DNA of 64,000 nucleotides from Nocardia otitidiscaviarum NBRC 14405 (GCF_000308635.1 NZ_BAGD01000088.1:1-64000), one strand, 5' to 3'. Shown: positions 42,339 to 51,689, counted from the stretch's first letter. Notes: generated from the sequence alone by a model not told the origin. Made by a program: numbers and translations.

Positions 42339-43106
42339 ATGACCGACGCCGCCACACCCGTCACCGCCGACGCGCCGATGATCTCGATGCAGACCGTGGA
42401 CAAGCATTTCGGGGCTCTGCACGTCCTGCAGGACATCAACCTCGAAGTGCCCAGGGGCCAGGTCGTCATCGTGGTGGGACCGTCCGGCTCCGGTAAGTCC
42501 ACGCTGTGCCGCACCATCAACCGGCTCGAGACCATCGACTCCGGCACCATCGCCATCGACGGGGTGCGGTTGCCCGACGAGGGCAAGGCCCTGGCGCGGC
42601 TGCGCGCCGATGTGGGCATGGTGTTCCAGAGCTTCAATCTGTTCGCGCACAAGACCATTCTCGAGAACGTCATGCTCGCGCCGGTGAAGGTGCGCCGGAT
42701 GGACAAGACGAAGGCGCGCGCCCGCGCCATGGAACTGCTCGAACGGGTCGGCATCGCCAATCAGGCCGACAAGTATCCCGCCCAGCTGTCGGGCGGTCAG
42801 CAGCAGCGCGTCGCCATCGCTCGCGCGCTGGCCATGGACCCGAAGGTGATGCTGTTCGACGAGCCCACCTCCGCGCTCGACCCCGAAATGGTGTCCGAGG
42901 TTCTCGAGGTCATGGTGCAGCTGGCCAAGGACGGTATGACCATGGTGGTGGTCACCCACGAGATGGGTTTCGCGCGGCGCGCGGGCAACCGGGTGCTGTT
43001 CATGGCGGACGGTCAGATCGTCGAGGACACCGATCCGGACACGTTCTTCACCGCGCCCAAATCCGAACGCGCGAAAGATTTCCTCGGCAAGATTCTCAGC
43101 CACTAA
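42339..43106 (+). CDS. gluA: Glutamate ABC transporter ATP-binding protein
   Basis: A 255-residue polar-amino-acid ABC ATPase. Walker A GPSGSGKSTLCRTINRLE, Q-loop MVFQSFNLFAHKTI, signature LSGGQQQRVAIARALAM and Walker B VMLFDEPTSALDPE are intact. It heads a gluABCD operon in the order of Corynebacterium. AAGG lies 9 bases upstream, though TAAGGT could also be a -10 for a near-leaderless message. The 182 bases to the divergent miaB hold both promoters. Confidence 0.93.
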   Translation: MTDAATPVTADAPMISMQTVDKHFGALHVLQDINLEVPRGQVVIVVGPSGSGKSTLCRTINRLETIDSGTIAIDGVRLPDEGKALARLRADVGMVFQSFNLFAHKTILENVMLAPVKVRRMDKTKARARAMELLERVGIANQADKYPAQLSGGQQQRVAIARALAMDPKVMLFDEPTSALDPEMVSEVLEVMVQLAKDGMTMVVVTHEMGFARRAGNRVLFMADGQIVEDTDPDTFFTAPKSERAKDFLGKILSH

Positions 43107-43140
43107 ACACTCCGCCACTTCACGAGAGAGAAGGATTCAG

Positions 43141-43974
43141 ATGAGGATCACCCAAGCGCTGCGGCTAGCCGTCGGGGCTATCGCCCTGACCGTGGTCGCC
43201 AGCGGCTGCGGCGGCGGCAGCGACAAGACCGCCACGGAGAACGCCGCCGACGGCAAGCTCACCATCGGCATCAAGTACGACCAGCCGGGCCTGGGACTGC
43301 GCGAGAAGGACGGCTCCTTCAGCGGTTTCGATGTCGACGTCGCCACCTATGTGGCCGAGAAGCTGGGCGTGTCCCCGGAGAACATCACCTTCAAGGAAGC
43401 ACCGTCGGCACAGCGCGAGACGCTGATCCAGAACGGGCAGGTGGACTTCATCGCCGCCACCTACTCCATCACCGACAAGCGCAAGGAGAAGGTCGACTTC
43501 GCCGGGCCGTACTTCATTACCGGCCAGTCGCTGCTGGTGCGCTCGGACAACACCGACATCACCGGCGCGGAGTCGCTGAGCGGCAACAAGAAGCTGTGCT
43601 CGGTCAAGGGCTCCACCCCCGCGCAGAACGTGAAGGACACCTACGCCAAGGATGTTCAGCTCCAGGAGTACGACACCTACTCGCTGTGCGTGGAGGCGCT
43701 GAAGGCCGGTGCCGTCGACGCCGTCACCACCGACGACATCATCCTGCGCGGTTACGCGGCGCAGAACCCGGGCGCGCTGAAGGTCGTCGGTGACACCTTC
43801 ACCGTCGAGAAGTACGGCATCGGTGTGAAGAAGGGCGACACCGAATCCCGCCAGAAGATCAACGACGCGATCGAGGACATGATCACCAGCGGCGCCTGGC
43901 AGGCCGCGCTGGAGAAGAATTTCGGTTCCACCGGAATCCAGATCCCCGAGCCGCCGCAGCTGGACCGCTACTGA
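43141..43974 (+). CDS. gluB: Glutamate-binding lipoprotein
   Basis: A 277-residue periplasmic-type binding protein (SBP_bac_3). The lipobox is VVASGC at about residue 23. Ligand-domain marks are GFDVDVATYVAEKLG, RETLIQNGQVDFIAATYSI and DFAGPYF. It feeds GluC/GluD. A ribosome site GAGAGAAGGA is just upstream. The gap to gluC is 74 bases. Confidence 0.93.
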   Translation: MRITQALRLAVGAIALTVVASGCGGGSDKTATENAADGKLTIGIKYDQPGLGLREKDGSFSGFDVDVATYVAEKLGVSPENITFKEAPSAQRETLIQNGQVDFIAATYSITDKRKEKVDFAGPYFITGQSLLVRSDNTDITGAESLSGNKKLCSVKGSTPAQNVKDTYAKDVQLQEYDTYSLCVEALKAGAVDAVTTDDIILRGYAAQNPGALKVVGDTFTVEKYGIGVKKGDTESRQKINDAIEDMITSGAWQAALEKNFGSTGIQIPEPPQLDRY

Positions 43975-44048
43975 GTTGACCGTGCGTGCCGGGCGGGGAC
44001 GCACCCGCCCGGCACGCGACGTCTTTCGATCGGAGGGATGCGCACGCC

Positions 44049-44729
44049 GTGTTCGATTTGATCTCTGAGTATTCCGACCAGCTGCTCGACGCGTTCTGGG
44101 TGACCATCAAACTGACGGTCTTCTCCGGAGTGCTCGCGCTGGTCCTCGGCACGATCATCGCCGCCATGCGGGTCGCGCCGGTACCCGTGGCACGCTGGGT
44201 CGGCACGGCGTACGTCACCATATTCCGCAACACCCCGCTGACGCTCATCATCGTGATCTGCTCGCTGGGCCTGTACTTCCAGCTGGGCATCACGCTCGCC
44301 GCGGCGGGCCCGAACGACCTCGCGGAGAACAACTTCCGCTGGGCGGTCGTCGGGTTGGGGGTGTACACGGCGGCTTTCGTGTGCGAGTCGCTGCGTTCGG
44401 GAATCAATACGGTGCACATGGGACAGTCGGAGGCGGGCCGGTCACTGGGCTTCACCTTCTCGCAGAATCTGCGACTCATCGTGCTGCCGCAGGCTTTTCG
44501 CTCCGTGATCGCACCGCTGGGCAGCGTGCTCATCGCGCTGACCAAGAACTCGACGGTCGCGGCGGCCATCGGTGTCGGTGAGGCCGCCCTGCTCATGTCC
44601 GAGATGATCGAGGTGGAGGCCGCGCCGCTGGCCGTCGGCGCCATCTTCGCCTTCGGCTTCGTGGTCCTGACCCTGCCCACCGGTCTGCTGTTCGGCTGGC
44701 TGGCCAAGCGATTCGAGGTGGCCCGATGA
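44049..44729 (+). CDS. gluC: Glutamate ABC transporter permease
   Basis: A 226-residue permease with five helices. The His/Glu/Gln/Arg-opine type signature includes GQSEAGRSLGFTFSQNLRLIVLPQAFR, the EAA loop that contacts GluA. The GTG at 44049 is taken because CGGAGGG lies about 11 bases upstream and the protein then begins VFDLISEY as in relatives. Its stop overlaps gluD by 4 bases. Confidence 0.9.
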   Translation: MFDLISEYSDQLLDAFWVTIKLTVFSGVLALVLGTIIAAMRVAPVPVARWVGTAYVTIFRNTPLTLIIVICSLGLYFQLGITLAAAGPNDLAENNFRWAVVGLGVYTAAFVCESLRSGINTVHMGQSEAGRSLGFTFSQNLRLIVLPQAFRSVIAPLGSVLIALTKNSTVAAAIGVGEAALLMSEMIEVEAAPLAVGAIFAFGFVVLTLPTGLLFGWLAKRFEVAR

Positions 44730-45625
44730 GCGCCGGAACCGTTCTCTACGACGCGCCCGGCCCCAAGGCGCGCATGCTCTACCGGCTGTACACGGCCGTG
44801 GTCGTGGCGGCGGTGGCGGCACTCGCCTGGGTGGTCTACAGCGGCCTGGACGCTCAGGGCCAGTGGGCCGCCGACAAATGGGAGCCGTTCCTGGACGCGC
44901 AGATCTGGGAGACCTATCTGCTTCCGGGTATTCGAGGCACCCTGGTGGCGGCGGCGATGTCGATCGCCTTCGCACTCGTGCTCGGCATGCTGTTCGGCAT
45001 TCTGCGGCTGTCGGATCACCGCAGCGTGCGCATCGCGGCGGGCACCGTGGTGGAGATCGCCCGCGCCATCCCGGTGCTGATCCTGATGATCTTCCTGTTC
45101 GCGGTCTACGCCGAGTACAACGTCTTCCCCAACGACCGGCTCGCACTCGCAGCCGTGGTGACGGCGCTGACCATCTACAACGGCTCCGTCATCGCCGAGA
45201 TCGTGCGCTCCGGCATCAAATCGCTGCCCAAGGGGCAATCGGAAGCGGCCGTGGCGCTCGGCATGCGCAAGTCCCAGGTGATGACCGCCATCCTGCTGCC
45301 GCAGGCGATCACCGCCATGCTGCCCGCGCTGATCTCACAGATGGTGGTGGCGCTGAAGGATTCGGCGCTGGGCTACCTCATCGGCTACGTCGAGGTCGTG
45401 CGCTCCGGACAGCAGCTCGGGTCGGCGCAGGGCAATACCTTCCAGGCGCTGCTGGTCATCGCGGCCATCATGATCGCGCTCAACTACACGCTGACCGTGG
45501 TGGCGACCCGGGTCGAGCGGTGGTTGCGCACCCGCAAGCGCGGCGGGCGGACCGCGATCGGCGCGGACAACGCCACCGCCGCCGCGCCGCCCGGAATGGA
45601 TATCACGCTCACCAAGAAGGACTGA
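44726..45625 (+). CDS. gluD: Glutamate ABC transporter permease
   Basis: A 299-residue permease with a longer N-terminus holding an extra helix. The EAA loop is GQSEAAVALGMRKSQVMTAILLPQAIT. The C-terminal tail is Arg-rich and Ala-rich (RTRKRGGRT). The start overlaps the gluC stop (ATGA). The operon ends at a strong hairpin 50 bases downstream. Confidence 0.92.
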   Translation: MSAGTVLYDAPGPKARMLYRLYTAVVVAAVAALAWVVYSGLDAQGQWAADKWEPFLDAQIWETYLLPGIRGTLVAAAMSIAFALVLGMLFGILRLSDHRSVRIAAGTVVEIARAIPVLILMIFLFAVYAEYNVFPNDRLALAAVVTALTIYNGSVIAEIVRSGIKSLPKGQSEAAVALGMRKSQVMTAILLPQAITAMLPALISQMVVALKDSALGYLIGYVEVVRSGQQLGSAQGNTFQALLVIAAIMIALNYTLTVVATRVERWLRTRKRGGRTAIGADNATAAAPPGMDITLTKKD

Positions 45626-45674
45626 ATCAAGAAGGACTGAATTCGGTTCGGCGACCGCGTTCCCGCACCTCGAA

Positions 45675-45708
45675 TGGACCCCGCTTCGCAGCCGCGGAGC
45701 GGGGTCCA
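45675..45708. terminator. Bidirectional hairpin between gluD and the P450 gene
   Basis: TGGACCCCGCT (45675-45685) pairs perfectly with AGCGGGGTCCA (45698-45708), an 11-base stem and 12-base loop. It lies between two convergent genes, 49 bases from each stop. Further GGGGTC copies follow. Confidence 0.78.
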
Positions 45709-45757
45709 CTGCTGCAGCGGGGTCGACTGCTGTGCAGCACAGCTCGATCGCGCGGCG

Positions 45758-46987
45758 TTACCCGCTTCCCTTGGGCCGCACCGGAAGCTCGTTCATGCCT
45801 CGCATCAGCACGCTGGTCTGCCATGCGGGGGTGAAGGCCGCATCGGCCAATTCCAGGTGCGGGAAGCGGCGTAGCAGGGCGCGGAAGGCGATATCGGCCT
45901 CCAGCCGGGCCAGCGGCGCGCCGACGCAGAAGTGGATGCCGTGGCCGAAGGCCAGGTGCCCGGAGGTGTTTCCGTCGATATCGAGGTCCGGGCCGGAGTC
46001 GTAGCGGGACGGGTCGCGATTGGCGGCGGCCAGGGCGATGTAGACGAATTCCCCTGCGGGAATATCGATTCCGGAAATGCGGACGGGCTCGGCGGTGTAT
46101 CGGATGGTGGACCAGCCGACCGGGCCGTCGTAGCGCAGGAACTCCTCCACGGCGGCGGGCACCCGGTCCGGATGTTCGCGCAGCGTCTCCCACTGGGATC
46201 GGTTCCGCAGCAGGGCGTAGGTGCCGTTGCCGATCAGGTTGACGGTCGTCTCGTGCCCGGCGACCAGCAGCAGGAACGCCATGGCCACCAGTTCCCGCTC
46301 GTCGAGCCGGTCGCCGTCCTCGGCGGCGTGCACCAGATCGGAGAACAGGTCGTCACCCGGATCGGCGCGCTTGTCGGCCATGAGCCGACGCAGGTACTCC
46401 GACATGCCCAGCGTGGCGGCCTCCCGCTCCTCCACCCGATTCCCGGAGGAGACCAGCACCCGTGTCCACGACTGGAAGTCGGCGCGGGCGTCCAACGGTA
46501 TGCCCAGCAGTTCGCAGATCACCGTGACCGGGAGCGGGTTCGCGAAGACCCGCATGAGATCGACCTCGTCGTGTGCGGCCATCTCGTCGAGCAGACCCGC
46601 GGTGATCGCCTCGATGCGCGGGCGCAGGGTGGCGACGCGGCGCGGTAGGAACGCCTTGTTCACCAGTTTTCGCAGCCGGGTGTGTTCGGGCGGATCGCTG
46701 TTGAGCATGTGCGCGGCCAGCGCCTGGGCGTTCGAATCCGACAGGGTCCGCACGTTCTTGGCGCGGAACAGGGCGTAGAGGTCGTCGGCGTTCTTGCGCA
46801 ACCGGGGGTCGGCCAGGGCCGCGCGGCCCTCGGCGTGGCCGATGATCACCCAGCAGGGGGAGCCGCCCGGAAAGCGCACCCGGTGCACCGGACCGTGGGC
46901 ACGCCAGCGGTCGTAGTACCGGTGCGGATCGGCGTGGAAGTCCTCGCCCACCACCTCGATCGATTCGGTGGTACCGCTGTCGACCAT
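45758..46987 (-). CDS. Cytochrome P450 (CYP107/105-like)
   Basis: A 409-residue soluble bacterial P450. The I-helix is LLLVAGHETTVNLIGNG, the K-helix E-x-x-R is EEFLRY, and the haem loop is FGHGIHFCVGAPLARLE. The substrate is unknown; this type hydroxylates macrolides, steroids or other natural products with ferredoxin. The ATG at 46987 has AGGAGG 5 bases upstream. No ferredoxin or reductase gene is adjacent. Confidence 0.93.
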   Translation of the reverse strand: MVDSGTTESIEVVGEDFHADPHRYYDRWRAHGPVHRVRFPGGSPCWVIIGHAEGRAALADPRLRKNADDLYALFRAKNVRTLSDSNAQALAAHMLNSDPPEHTRLRKLVNKAFLPRRVATLRPRIEAITAGLLDEMAAHDEVDLMRVFANPLPVTVICELLGIPLDARADFQSWTRVLVSSGNRVEEREAATLGMSEYLRRLMADKRADPGDDLFSDLVHAAEDGDRLDERELVAMAFLLLVAGHETTVNLIGNGTYALLRNRSQWETLREHPDRVPAAVEEFLRYDGPVGWSTIRYTAEPVRISGIDIPAGEFVYIALAAANRDPSRYDSGPDLDIDGNTSGHLAFGHGIHFCVGAPLARLEADIAFRALLRRFPHLELADAAFTPAWQTSVLMRGMNELPVRPKGSG

Positions 46988-47117
46988 GTCATCCTCCTGA
47001 CCACCGCGACCCACGGCCGCGCCCCACCTGTCCACCATGAAGAGATCCGACGGCGACCACGCTACCGAAACGCTTGGCGGGACGCCGTTTTCGCTGCTGG
47101 GGACCGGTACGCCCGCA

Positions 47118-49031
47118 TTACCGAGGCGGCTGGGCGGCACCCGGGACGGGAGCCAGCGCGACGGTGATGTTGTCACTGCCGCCCTGACGGATGGCGAAGT
47201 CGACCAGGGCGCGGGCCTCCGGCAGCCCGACCGGACCGGTCGCGCCCGCAGGCCCGAAGGTGTAGTCCCCCAACGCTTCCGCCTCGGGCAGGTAGTTCCA
47301 CAGGCCATCGCTGCACAGCAGCAACGCGCCCGGACCGGTGGCGTGCATCGAGCGGACACTGTCCTCCGCCCAGGGCGTGGTGCCGATATCCGCGCCGAGC
47401 CAGCGGGTGAGCGTATGCGCCCCGCGCATACTCATGGCGGTGCGCTCGTCCACACCGCTGATTTTGATGAAGTCCTGGGCCAGGGAGTCGTCATCGGTGA
47501 GACGGCGTGATCCGGTGACCACGCCGAGGTGACCGGGTGCCCCGGCCCCGGCTGCCACACCGGACCCGGCGATCGCGCTGGTCCCTGCCCCCGTTGTGTC
47601 GGTCACGCCGGATACGCCGGACGCAGCGGACCCACCCGGCGCAGTGCTTTCCACGGCTGCACCCATCGCGCCAGACCCGGCGGACGCGCCGGACTCGGAG
47701 GACGCGCCAGATCCTGTCCACGCACTCGTGCCGGCGGTTGTGCTGGTCGCGTCCGATACATCGGACGGAGCGGACCCACCTGGCGTGGTGCTCCCTGCTG
47801 CTGCACCGGGCGCAGCGGATGCGCCAGGCCCGGCGGACGCGCCGGTGCCTGCCGCTGTGTCGGTCGCTTGGGGTGAGCCGGGGGTAGCGGGCGCACCCGC
47901 CGCGGTGCCCCCCACGACTGCACCGGGCGCGGCGGACGCACCAGGCCCGGTGGACACGCTGGCGCCTGTCGTTGTGCCGGTCGCGCCCGATGGCGCGGGC
48001 GCGCCCGGCGCGGCACGCCCTGGGGCTGTACCGGGAGCGCTGGGAGCGGGAGCGGCGAGCCAATAGGCGCGGCTGTCACCGACGTTCGCGACCGTGATGT
48101 GGGTGCCGTCCGCCGTCGGTACCAGTACGGCGGAGACGTAGGTGCACGAGGGGGCGCGGCCCTCGGGGGTTCCGACGGCGCGCACCGCTTTGGCGGCCGC
48201 CGACAGTCCGGCCAGCGCCACCTCCTCCAGCACCGCGCCCGCGCCGAACGCCGCCAGGCTCGCCGCGACCCCGGCCCGTGCCGCGGCACCCGATGCGGCC
48301 TGTGGATCCTCGGAGGTGGACACACCGTCGCAGACCACGATCACGGTCGCGCCGGGCTGGCCGGGGGCCGGGCCGTCCAGGACGGCCACGGCCACCGAGT
48401 CCTCATTGTGCTCGTGCACGAGTCCGCGGTCGGTGACGACGCATACCGTCCCGAGGTCGGCCTCGAACCGATCCTGCCGTTGATGCGGCATTCCGCAGCC
48501 CGCGCAGTGCCCGGCACGGTCGTAGTTCTCCCCTCGGCATCCGGTGCACGGTCCGACGGGCCGTTCCCGGTCCGGCAGCGCCACCCGCCGAATGCGGGGC
48601 GGTGGCCCGCCCGGCGCGCCGGACCGATCCGTCGCGGGTCCCGACGCACCGTGCTCAGGACTCGAGGGCACCGCCGCAGGATCGGGCGCGGCACCGGGCA
48701 CTGCTGCCTCGGTTCCGTCGCACGGTGGTGTGGCCGCTTCCTCGGGAGTGGCGGGTGCTTCGGCAGCGGGAGCGTCGACGGCGGGTACGGGTGCATCGGT
48801 CACAGGCGCGGTTTCCTCGCGGACGGGCCCGGCCGCGGTGCGGTCGGGCTGAGTGGAATCGGAGCGGTGCTCGACGGCCGCGTGGCCGGGCCGAGCGGTA
48901 TCGGGTGTAGATCCGGGCGGACCATCGGTCGGGGCGGATCGGGACGCGGGATCGGGGCCGGGCATTGCCGGGTCGGCTGCCGCGGGGTCGGGAGGGGGTG
49001 GGGTCGGCTCGGCGTCCGACTCACTGCTCAC
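47118..49031 (-). CDS. PP2C-family Ser/Thr phosphatase with zinc ribbon and intradomain repeat insertion
   Basis: A 637-residue protein. Residues 1-145 are Pro/Ala/Glu-rich and disordered. A zinc ribbon has Cys162, 165, 176 and 179 (CTGC and CAGC). The PP2C domain begins near 194 with EHNEDSVAVAVLDG and VVCDGVSTSEDPQ, continues to NVGDSRAYWLA near 324, then is interrupted by about 180 low-complexity Ala/Gly/Ser/Thr residues. It resumes at RRLTDDDSLAQDF, with LLLCSDGLWNYL and GGSDNITV. Manganese-binding Asp residues are kept on both sides. The GTG start at 49031 lacks a strong ribosome site. Confidence 0.85.
   Translation of the reverse strand: MSSESDAEPTPPPPDPAAADPAMPGPDPASRSAPTDGPPGSTPDTARPGHAAVEHRSDSTQPDRTAAGPVREETAPVTDAPVPAVDAPAAEAPATPEEAATPPCDGTEAAVPGAAPDPAAVPSSPEHGASGPATDRSGAPGGPPPRIRRVALPDRERPVGPCTGCRGENYDRAGHCAGCGMPHQRQDRFEADLGTVCVVTDRGLVHEHNEDSVAVAVLDGPAPGQPGATVIVVCDGVSTSEDPQAASGAAARAGVAASLAAFGAGAVLEEVALAGLSAAAKAVRAVGTPEGRAPSCTYVSAVLVPTADGTHITVANVGDSRAYWLAAPAPSAPGTAPGRAAPGAPAPSGATGTTTGASVSTGPGASAAPGAVVGGTAAGAPATPGSPQATDTAAGTGASAGPGASAAPGAAAGSTTPGGSAPSDVSDATSTTAGTSAWTGSGASSESGASAGSGAMGAAVESTAPGGSAASGVSGVTDTTGAGTSAIAGSGVAAGAGAPGHLGVVTGSRRLTDDDSLAQDFIKISGVDERTAMSMRGAHTLTRWLGADIGTTPWAEDSVRSMHATGPGALLLCSDGLWNYLPEAEALGDYTFGPAGATGPVGLPEARALVDFAIRQGGSDNITVALAPVPGAAQPPR
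47535..48010 (-). repeat. Degenerate tandem repeats inside the PP2C catalytic domain
   Basis: Read on the minus strand, four units begin GAPAPSG, GAPATPG, GGSAPSD and GGSAASG at about 48005, 47899, 47782 and 47639. Each runs 35 to 48 residues through a shared pattern T-x-T-x-A-G-T-S-A, G-x-G-A-S-A, then G-x-x-x-x-x-x-P. The reading frame is kept across all units. Confidence 0.7.
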
Positions 49032-49438
49032 CGGTTGGCCCTCGCATCCGGGGAGTCTGCGGCCGTGTCGCGGGAGGCGGATCGGTCGGACCGCTGGAAC
49101 GGGCGCACCGTTCTGCTGCTGCGGACGCACGGCGTTAAGCCGGTGTGCGGTAGCGCCCGGCCCCGTCGACCGGTCGTATCGTCAAGCCGATACGCGTACG
49201 GGGTTCCCGTGAACGCGCACGGCGCAGTGAATTTCGTGGCTACCACCCCGATAGTCACCGACGGGTTCTCCATCCGTCGCCCCCACCCGGCATCCCGGTC
49301 GCATCTCACAACCGGTAGACGAGGTCCCATTCTCCCACCCCCGCTATCGTCCGGCCGCAGCCGTCCTTCGCGATAGTAGACGAGACATTCCGACCGCGCG
49401 CTCGATTAAATCCGCCGGTGGGAATCCGGTGGCGCTCG
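49032..49438. other. 407-base gap between PP2C and recX genes
   Basis: It holds the PP2C promoter and perhaps the recX terminator. The one clear element is CGTATCG-tcaagc-CGATACG at 49175-49194, a perfect 7-6-7 inverted repeat 145 bases upstream of the PP2C start. The ORFs drawn across the gap have no recognisable product. Confidence 0.5.
49175..49194. promoter_or_regulatory. Inverted repeat upstream of the PP2C gene
   Basis: CGTATCG-tcaagc-CGATACG, arms perfect. The size and place suit a dimeric repressor site. No cognate regulator is adjacent, so its meaning is open. Confidence 0.4.
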
Positions 49439-50644
49439 TCAGTGGGAGTCGGGTTCGGCGAGATCCCGGTCGGCCAGTTCGGCTTTCACCACCGTGAAGG
49501 CGGTGGACTGATTGTATCCGCGCCGCGCCAGCATGCCCACCAACCGGCGAATGGCCTTCTCCCGATCCAGATCTCGCGGCAGGGTGCGCAATTTGCGCCG
49601 CACCAACTCGGTGGCGCGCTCGTGCTCGTCCTCGGCGCTGATCCCGGCCAGCGCCGATTCCGCGTCCTCGGGCGCGACCCCCTTACGCCGCAATTCCTGC
49701 GCCAGCGCCTTCTTTCCTTTTCCGGAGAAGGTGTGCCGCGAATGCACCCATTGCTCCGCGAACGCCGCGTCGTCGATCAATCCCACCTCGGCCAATCGGT
49801 CCAGCGCCCGCCCCGCCACCTCGGCGGAGAACCCTTTCGCCGCCAGACGATCCGCCAACTCCGCCCGGCTCCGGGCCCGATCGGTCAGCAACCGCAGGCA
49901 CACATCCTTCGCCTGCGCCTCGGTCCCGCCCCCGGGCAGCCCCTCCCCCGGCTCACCCCCACCGGCCGACCGCCGCTGCGCTCCACGCCCCCGACCACGC
50001 CTCCCATCGGACTCCCCCGGCTCACCGCCCGGTCCGGCGGAACCCGAACCGCCCCGGCTCCGCTCCCCGTCGAACTCCGCATCGTTATCCGCGCTCCGAT
50101 ATCGCCTGCCGCGACGATGCACGCCCTCGGAGGTGTCGGAGGTGTCGGTCCCGCGACCACCGCCGTCACGGCTGCCGCTCGCGAGGTCGCCGTCGACATC
50201 CTCGTCCCCCTCCACCCTGTGGCGGGCGACATGCCCTGGCACGACATCCCGGGCCGCGGCCGCATCGTCACGCCCCCGCCACGACCGTGCCCCAGTGGGA
50301 GCGCGACGCGGCCGCGCCGTCACCGAATACGGCTCCTCCGCATCGGATTCGACGTCGTACCCCGTGTCGGGCGCGACTGTTCGCCGCCGCGCCGGTGCAC
50401 GGCGCGCGGTGGGATCCTCCGCCGGGTACCCCTCGTCGACGTCGTCCTCGTCCGAGCGGCGGCCGTAGGTCTCGGCGCTGTAGACACCGGTGCCGTAGCG
50501 GGCGAGGTGCGACTGTTTGTCGGACTTGCGGGCACGGGATTCGATGGCGTCGAGTTGGCGGCGGAGGCGTTCCACCGCTTCCAGGCGGGTGTTGCCGTGC
50601 CCCGGCGAGGCGGGCCGGGGCTCGGGGGTGTCCCGGTCGGTCAT
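49439..50644 (-). CDS. recX: Regulatory protein RecX with long N-terminal extension
   Basis: A 401-residue protein whose C-terminal 160 residues are RecX: KDVCLRLLTDRARSRAELADRL near 247-268, GLIDDAAFAEQWVHSRHTFSGKGKKALAQELRRKG and RLVGMLARRGYNQSTAF. RecX binds and inhibits RecA filaments. The first 240 residues are charged and disordered (Arg, Asp, Gly, Ser); mycobacterial RecX is about 174 residues. The ATG lies 7 bases after recA, so both share a message. Confidence 0.92.
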   Translation of the reverse strand: MTDRDTPEPRPASPGHGNTRLEAVERLRRQLDAIESRARKSDKQSHLARYGTGVYSAETYGRRSDEDDVDEGYPAEDPTARRAPARRRTVAPDTGYDVESDAEEPYSVTARPRRAPTGARSWRGRDDAAAARDVVPGHVARHRVEGDEDVDGDLASGSRDGGGRGTDTSDTSEGVHRRGRRYRSADNDAEFDGERSRGGSGSAGPGGEPGESDGRRGRGRGAQRRSAGGGEPGEGLPGGGTEAQAKDVCLRLLTDRARSRAELADRLAAKGFSAEVAGRALDRLAEVGLIDDAAFAEQWVHSRHTFSGKGKKALAQELRRKGVAPEDAESALAGISAEDEHERATELVRRKLRTLPRDLDREKAIRRLVGMLARRGYNQSTAFTVVKAELADRDLAEPDSH

Positions 50645-50651
50645 CGAGGGA

Positions 50652-51689
50652 TCAGAAGTCGGCCGGGGCCTCGTCGCCCACGGTCACATCCGCGCCGATG
50701 CCGAGCTTCTCCTTGATCTTCTTCTCGATCTCGTCGCGCACGTCGGTGTTCTCCAGCAGGAACTTGCGGGCGTTCTCCTTGCCCTGGCCGAGCTGATCGC
50801 CCTCGTAGGTGTACCAGGAGCCGGACTTGCGGATGAAGCCCTGCTCGACACCCATATCGATAATGGAGCCCTCCTTGGAGATGCCCACGCCGTAGAGAAT
50901 GTCGAACTCGGCCTGCTTGAACGGCGGGCTGACCTTGTTCTTGACGACCTTGACGCGGGTGCGGTTGCCGACCGCGTCGGAGCCGTCCTTGAGGGTCTCG
51001 ATACGGCGCACGTCCAGGCGCACCGAGGCGTAGAACTTCAGCGCCTTACCGCCGGTGGTGGTCTCGGGCGAGCCGAACATGACACCGATCTTCTCGCGCA
51101 GCTGGTTGATGAAGATGGCGGTGGTGCCGGAGTTGTTGAGCGCGGAGGTCATCTTGCGCAGCGCCTGGCTCATCAGGCGGGCCTGCAGACCGACGTGGCT
51201 GTCGCCCATCTCGCCCTCGATCTCGGCGCGCGGCACCAGCGCGGCCACCGAGTCGATGACGATGATGTCGATGGCGCCGGAGCGCACCAGCATGTCGGCG
51301 ATCTCCAGGGCCTGCTCACCGGTGTCGGGCTGGGAGACCAGCAGCGCGTCGGTGTCGACACCCAGCTTGCGGGCGTACTCCGGATCGAGCGCGTGCTCGG
51401 CGTCGATGAAGGCCGCCACGCCACCCTGGGCCTGCGCGTTGGCTACCGCGTGCAGGGCGACGGTGGTCTTACCGGAGGATTCCGGACCGTAGACCTCGAC
51501 GATGCGGCCGCGCGGCAGACCGCCGAGGCCGAGGGCGACGTCGAGCGCGATGGAGCCGGTCGGAATCACCGAAATGGGCTGGCGCGCCTCTTCGCCCAGG
51601 CGCATGACCGCGCCCTTGCCGAAGCTCTTCTCGACCTGCGCCAACGCCAGTTCGAGCGCCTTGTCGCGGTCAAAAGCCTGTGGTGCCAT
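50652..51689 (-). CDS. recA: DNA recombinase RecA
   Basis: A 345-residue RecA. The P-loop GPESSGKTTVALHAV is at about 67-81, loop L1 EGEMGDSHVGLQAR and L2 FGSPETTTGGKALKFYASV are intact, and the C-terminus ends GDEAPADF. No intein interrupts it, unlike M. tuberculosis. The ATG at 51689 gives the family start MAPQAFDRDKALE. An SOS box lies 92 bases upstream. recX follows. Confidence 0.98.
   Translation of the reverse strand: MAPQAFDRDKALELALAQVEKSFGKGAVMRLGEEARQPISVIPTGSIALDVALGLGGLPRGRIVEVYGPESSGKTTVALHAVANAQAQGGVAAFIDAEHALDPEYARKLGVDTDALLVSQPDTGEQALEIADMLVRSGAIDIIVIDSVAALVPRAEIEGEMGDSHVGLQARLMSQALRKMTSALNNSGTTAIFINQLREKIGVMFGSPETTTGGKALKFYASVRLDVRRIETLKDGSDAVGNRTRVKVVKNKVSPPFKQAEFDILYGVGISKEGSIIDMGVEQGFIRKSGSWYTYEGDQLGQGKENARKFLLENTDVRDEIEKKIKEKLGIGADVTVGDEAPADF

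Noticed and set aside
49028..49330. A 100-codon minus-strand ORF upstream of the PP2C gene
   Set aside because: No motif, no ribosome site, and it runs over the inverted repeat and the PP2C start.
50652..51689. Intein in RecA
   Set aside because: The reading is a continuous 345-residue RecA; no splicing motifs or extra length.
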